Assembly: GCA_036501535.1 (NCBI GenBank)
Contig: DASYAE010000279.1
Span: forward strand, 1 to 15,298
Reading direction: 5' to 3'
Length of the DNA: 15,298 nt
DNA from: DASYAE01 sp036501535
GTDB taxonomy: Bacteria > Actinomycetota > Actinomycetes > Streptomycetales > Catenulisporaceae
The notes beneath the pieces were generated by a model. That model ran no database searches, was not told the origin of the DNA, and was given only the letters and a program-made list of their open reading frames with translations. The position numbers and the translations under genes are program-made. This document shows, in pieces, positions 15,256 through 15,298 of the stretch (the stretch's first letter is position 1; every line of letters begins with the position of its first letter).

Positions 15256-15288
15256 GAACCGTGCGTGCGGTTCTCCCGCACACGGCTC
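15256..15288 (-). ncRNA. Group II intron domain V (3' end of an intron running off the right edge)
   Basis: Read on the - strand, this 33-nt segment starts GAGCCGTG and ends CACGGTTC, forming an 8-bp lower helix with one G-U pair. A two-nucleotide CG bulge on the 3' strand follows, then a TGCGG/CCGCA upper helix capped by GAGAA. The AGC triad near the 5' end, the bulge position and the overall shape match domain V, the catalytic hairpin of group II introns, closely resembling that of the lactococcal LtrB intron. Domain V lies near the intron 3' end, so the rest, with any reverse transcriptase gene, would lie beyond 15298. The terminal loop is five rather than four bases. Domain VI and the 3' splice site, expected just below 15256, could not be drawn convincingly. 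Confidence 0.65.
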
Positions 15289-15298
15289 ACCGACGCCG

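Noticed and set aside
1..15298. tRNA, rRNA, CRISPR arrays, riboswitches
   Set aside because: No cloverleaf, rRNA-like conserved block or regularly spaced repeats were seen on either strand; a covariance-model scan was not possible here.

Overview
This is a very GC-rich window whose codons almost always end in G or C. It has SARP, LacI, LysR and NarL-type regulators and a type I iterative polyketide synthase (PKS). Together these point to an actinomycete (Streptomyces-like; the genus cannot be fixed from sequence alone). The window looks like most of a small, compact aromatic-polyketide gene cluster, flanked by an unrelated sugar-type regulator on the left and the edge of a group II intron on the right.

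Layout. 1-702 (+): 3' part of a LacI/GalR repressor, cut by the window edge. 887-5920 (+): 6-methylsalicylic-acid-synthase-type PKS (KS-AT-DH/TH-KR-ACP). 5954-7609 (+): aryl-acid adenylating ligase of the EntE/DhbE type. 7606-8178 (+): vicinal-oxygen-chelate (VOC) metalloprotein. 8187-8438 (+): a small protein I do not recognise. These four + strand genes overlap or abut, so they are very probably one operon. 8461-9378 (-): LysR regulator. 9444-10934 (+): 14-TM MFS exporter, divergent from LysR. 10954-11616 (-), 11613-12668 (-) and 12743-14014 (-): response regulator, soluble histidine kinase and salicylyl-CoA-5-hydroxylase-like flavoprotein, transcribed in the order flavoprotein, kinase, regulator. 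14298-15110 (+): SARP activator, divergent from the flavoprotein. 15256-15288 (-): a sequence that folds as group II intron domain V.

Likely joint role (inference). The PKS makes 6-methylsalicylate (6-MSA) or a close relative. The ligase activates a salicylate-type acid as AMP ester and then thioester. The flavoprotein belongs to the family that hydroxylates salicylyl-CoA or anthraniloyl-CoA, so a 5-hydroxylated 6-methylsalicyl thioester is a plausible intermediate. The VOC protein may act on that ring or protect against the product, and the MFS protein exports it. Control is dense: SARP, LysR and a two-component pair in about 6 kb.

The PKS carries two striking lesions as read. About 70-80 residues of the acyltransferase, including the GHSxG active-site serine, are missing in frame near 2747-2760. 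A one-base frameshift in a six-G run (5888-5893) replaces the last residues of the protein. Either the PKS is decayed or needs an acyltransferase in trans, or the sequence has local errors. Deciding this is the main open question. No tRNA, rRNA, CRISPR array or complete transposon was seen.
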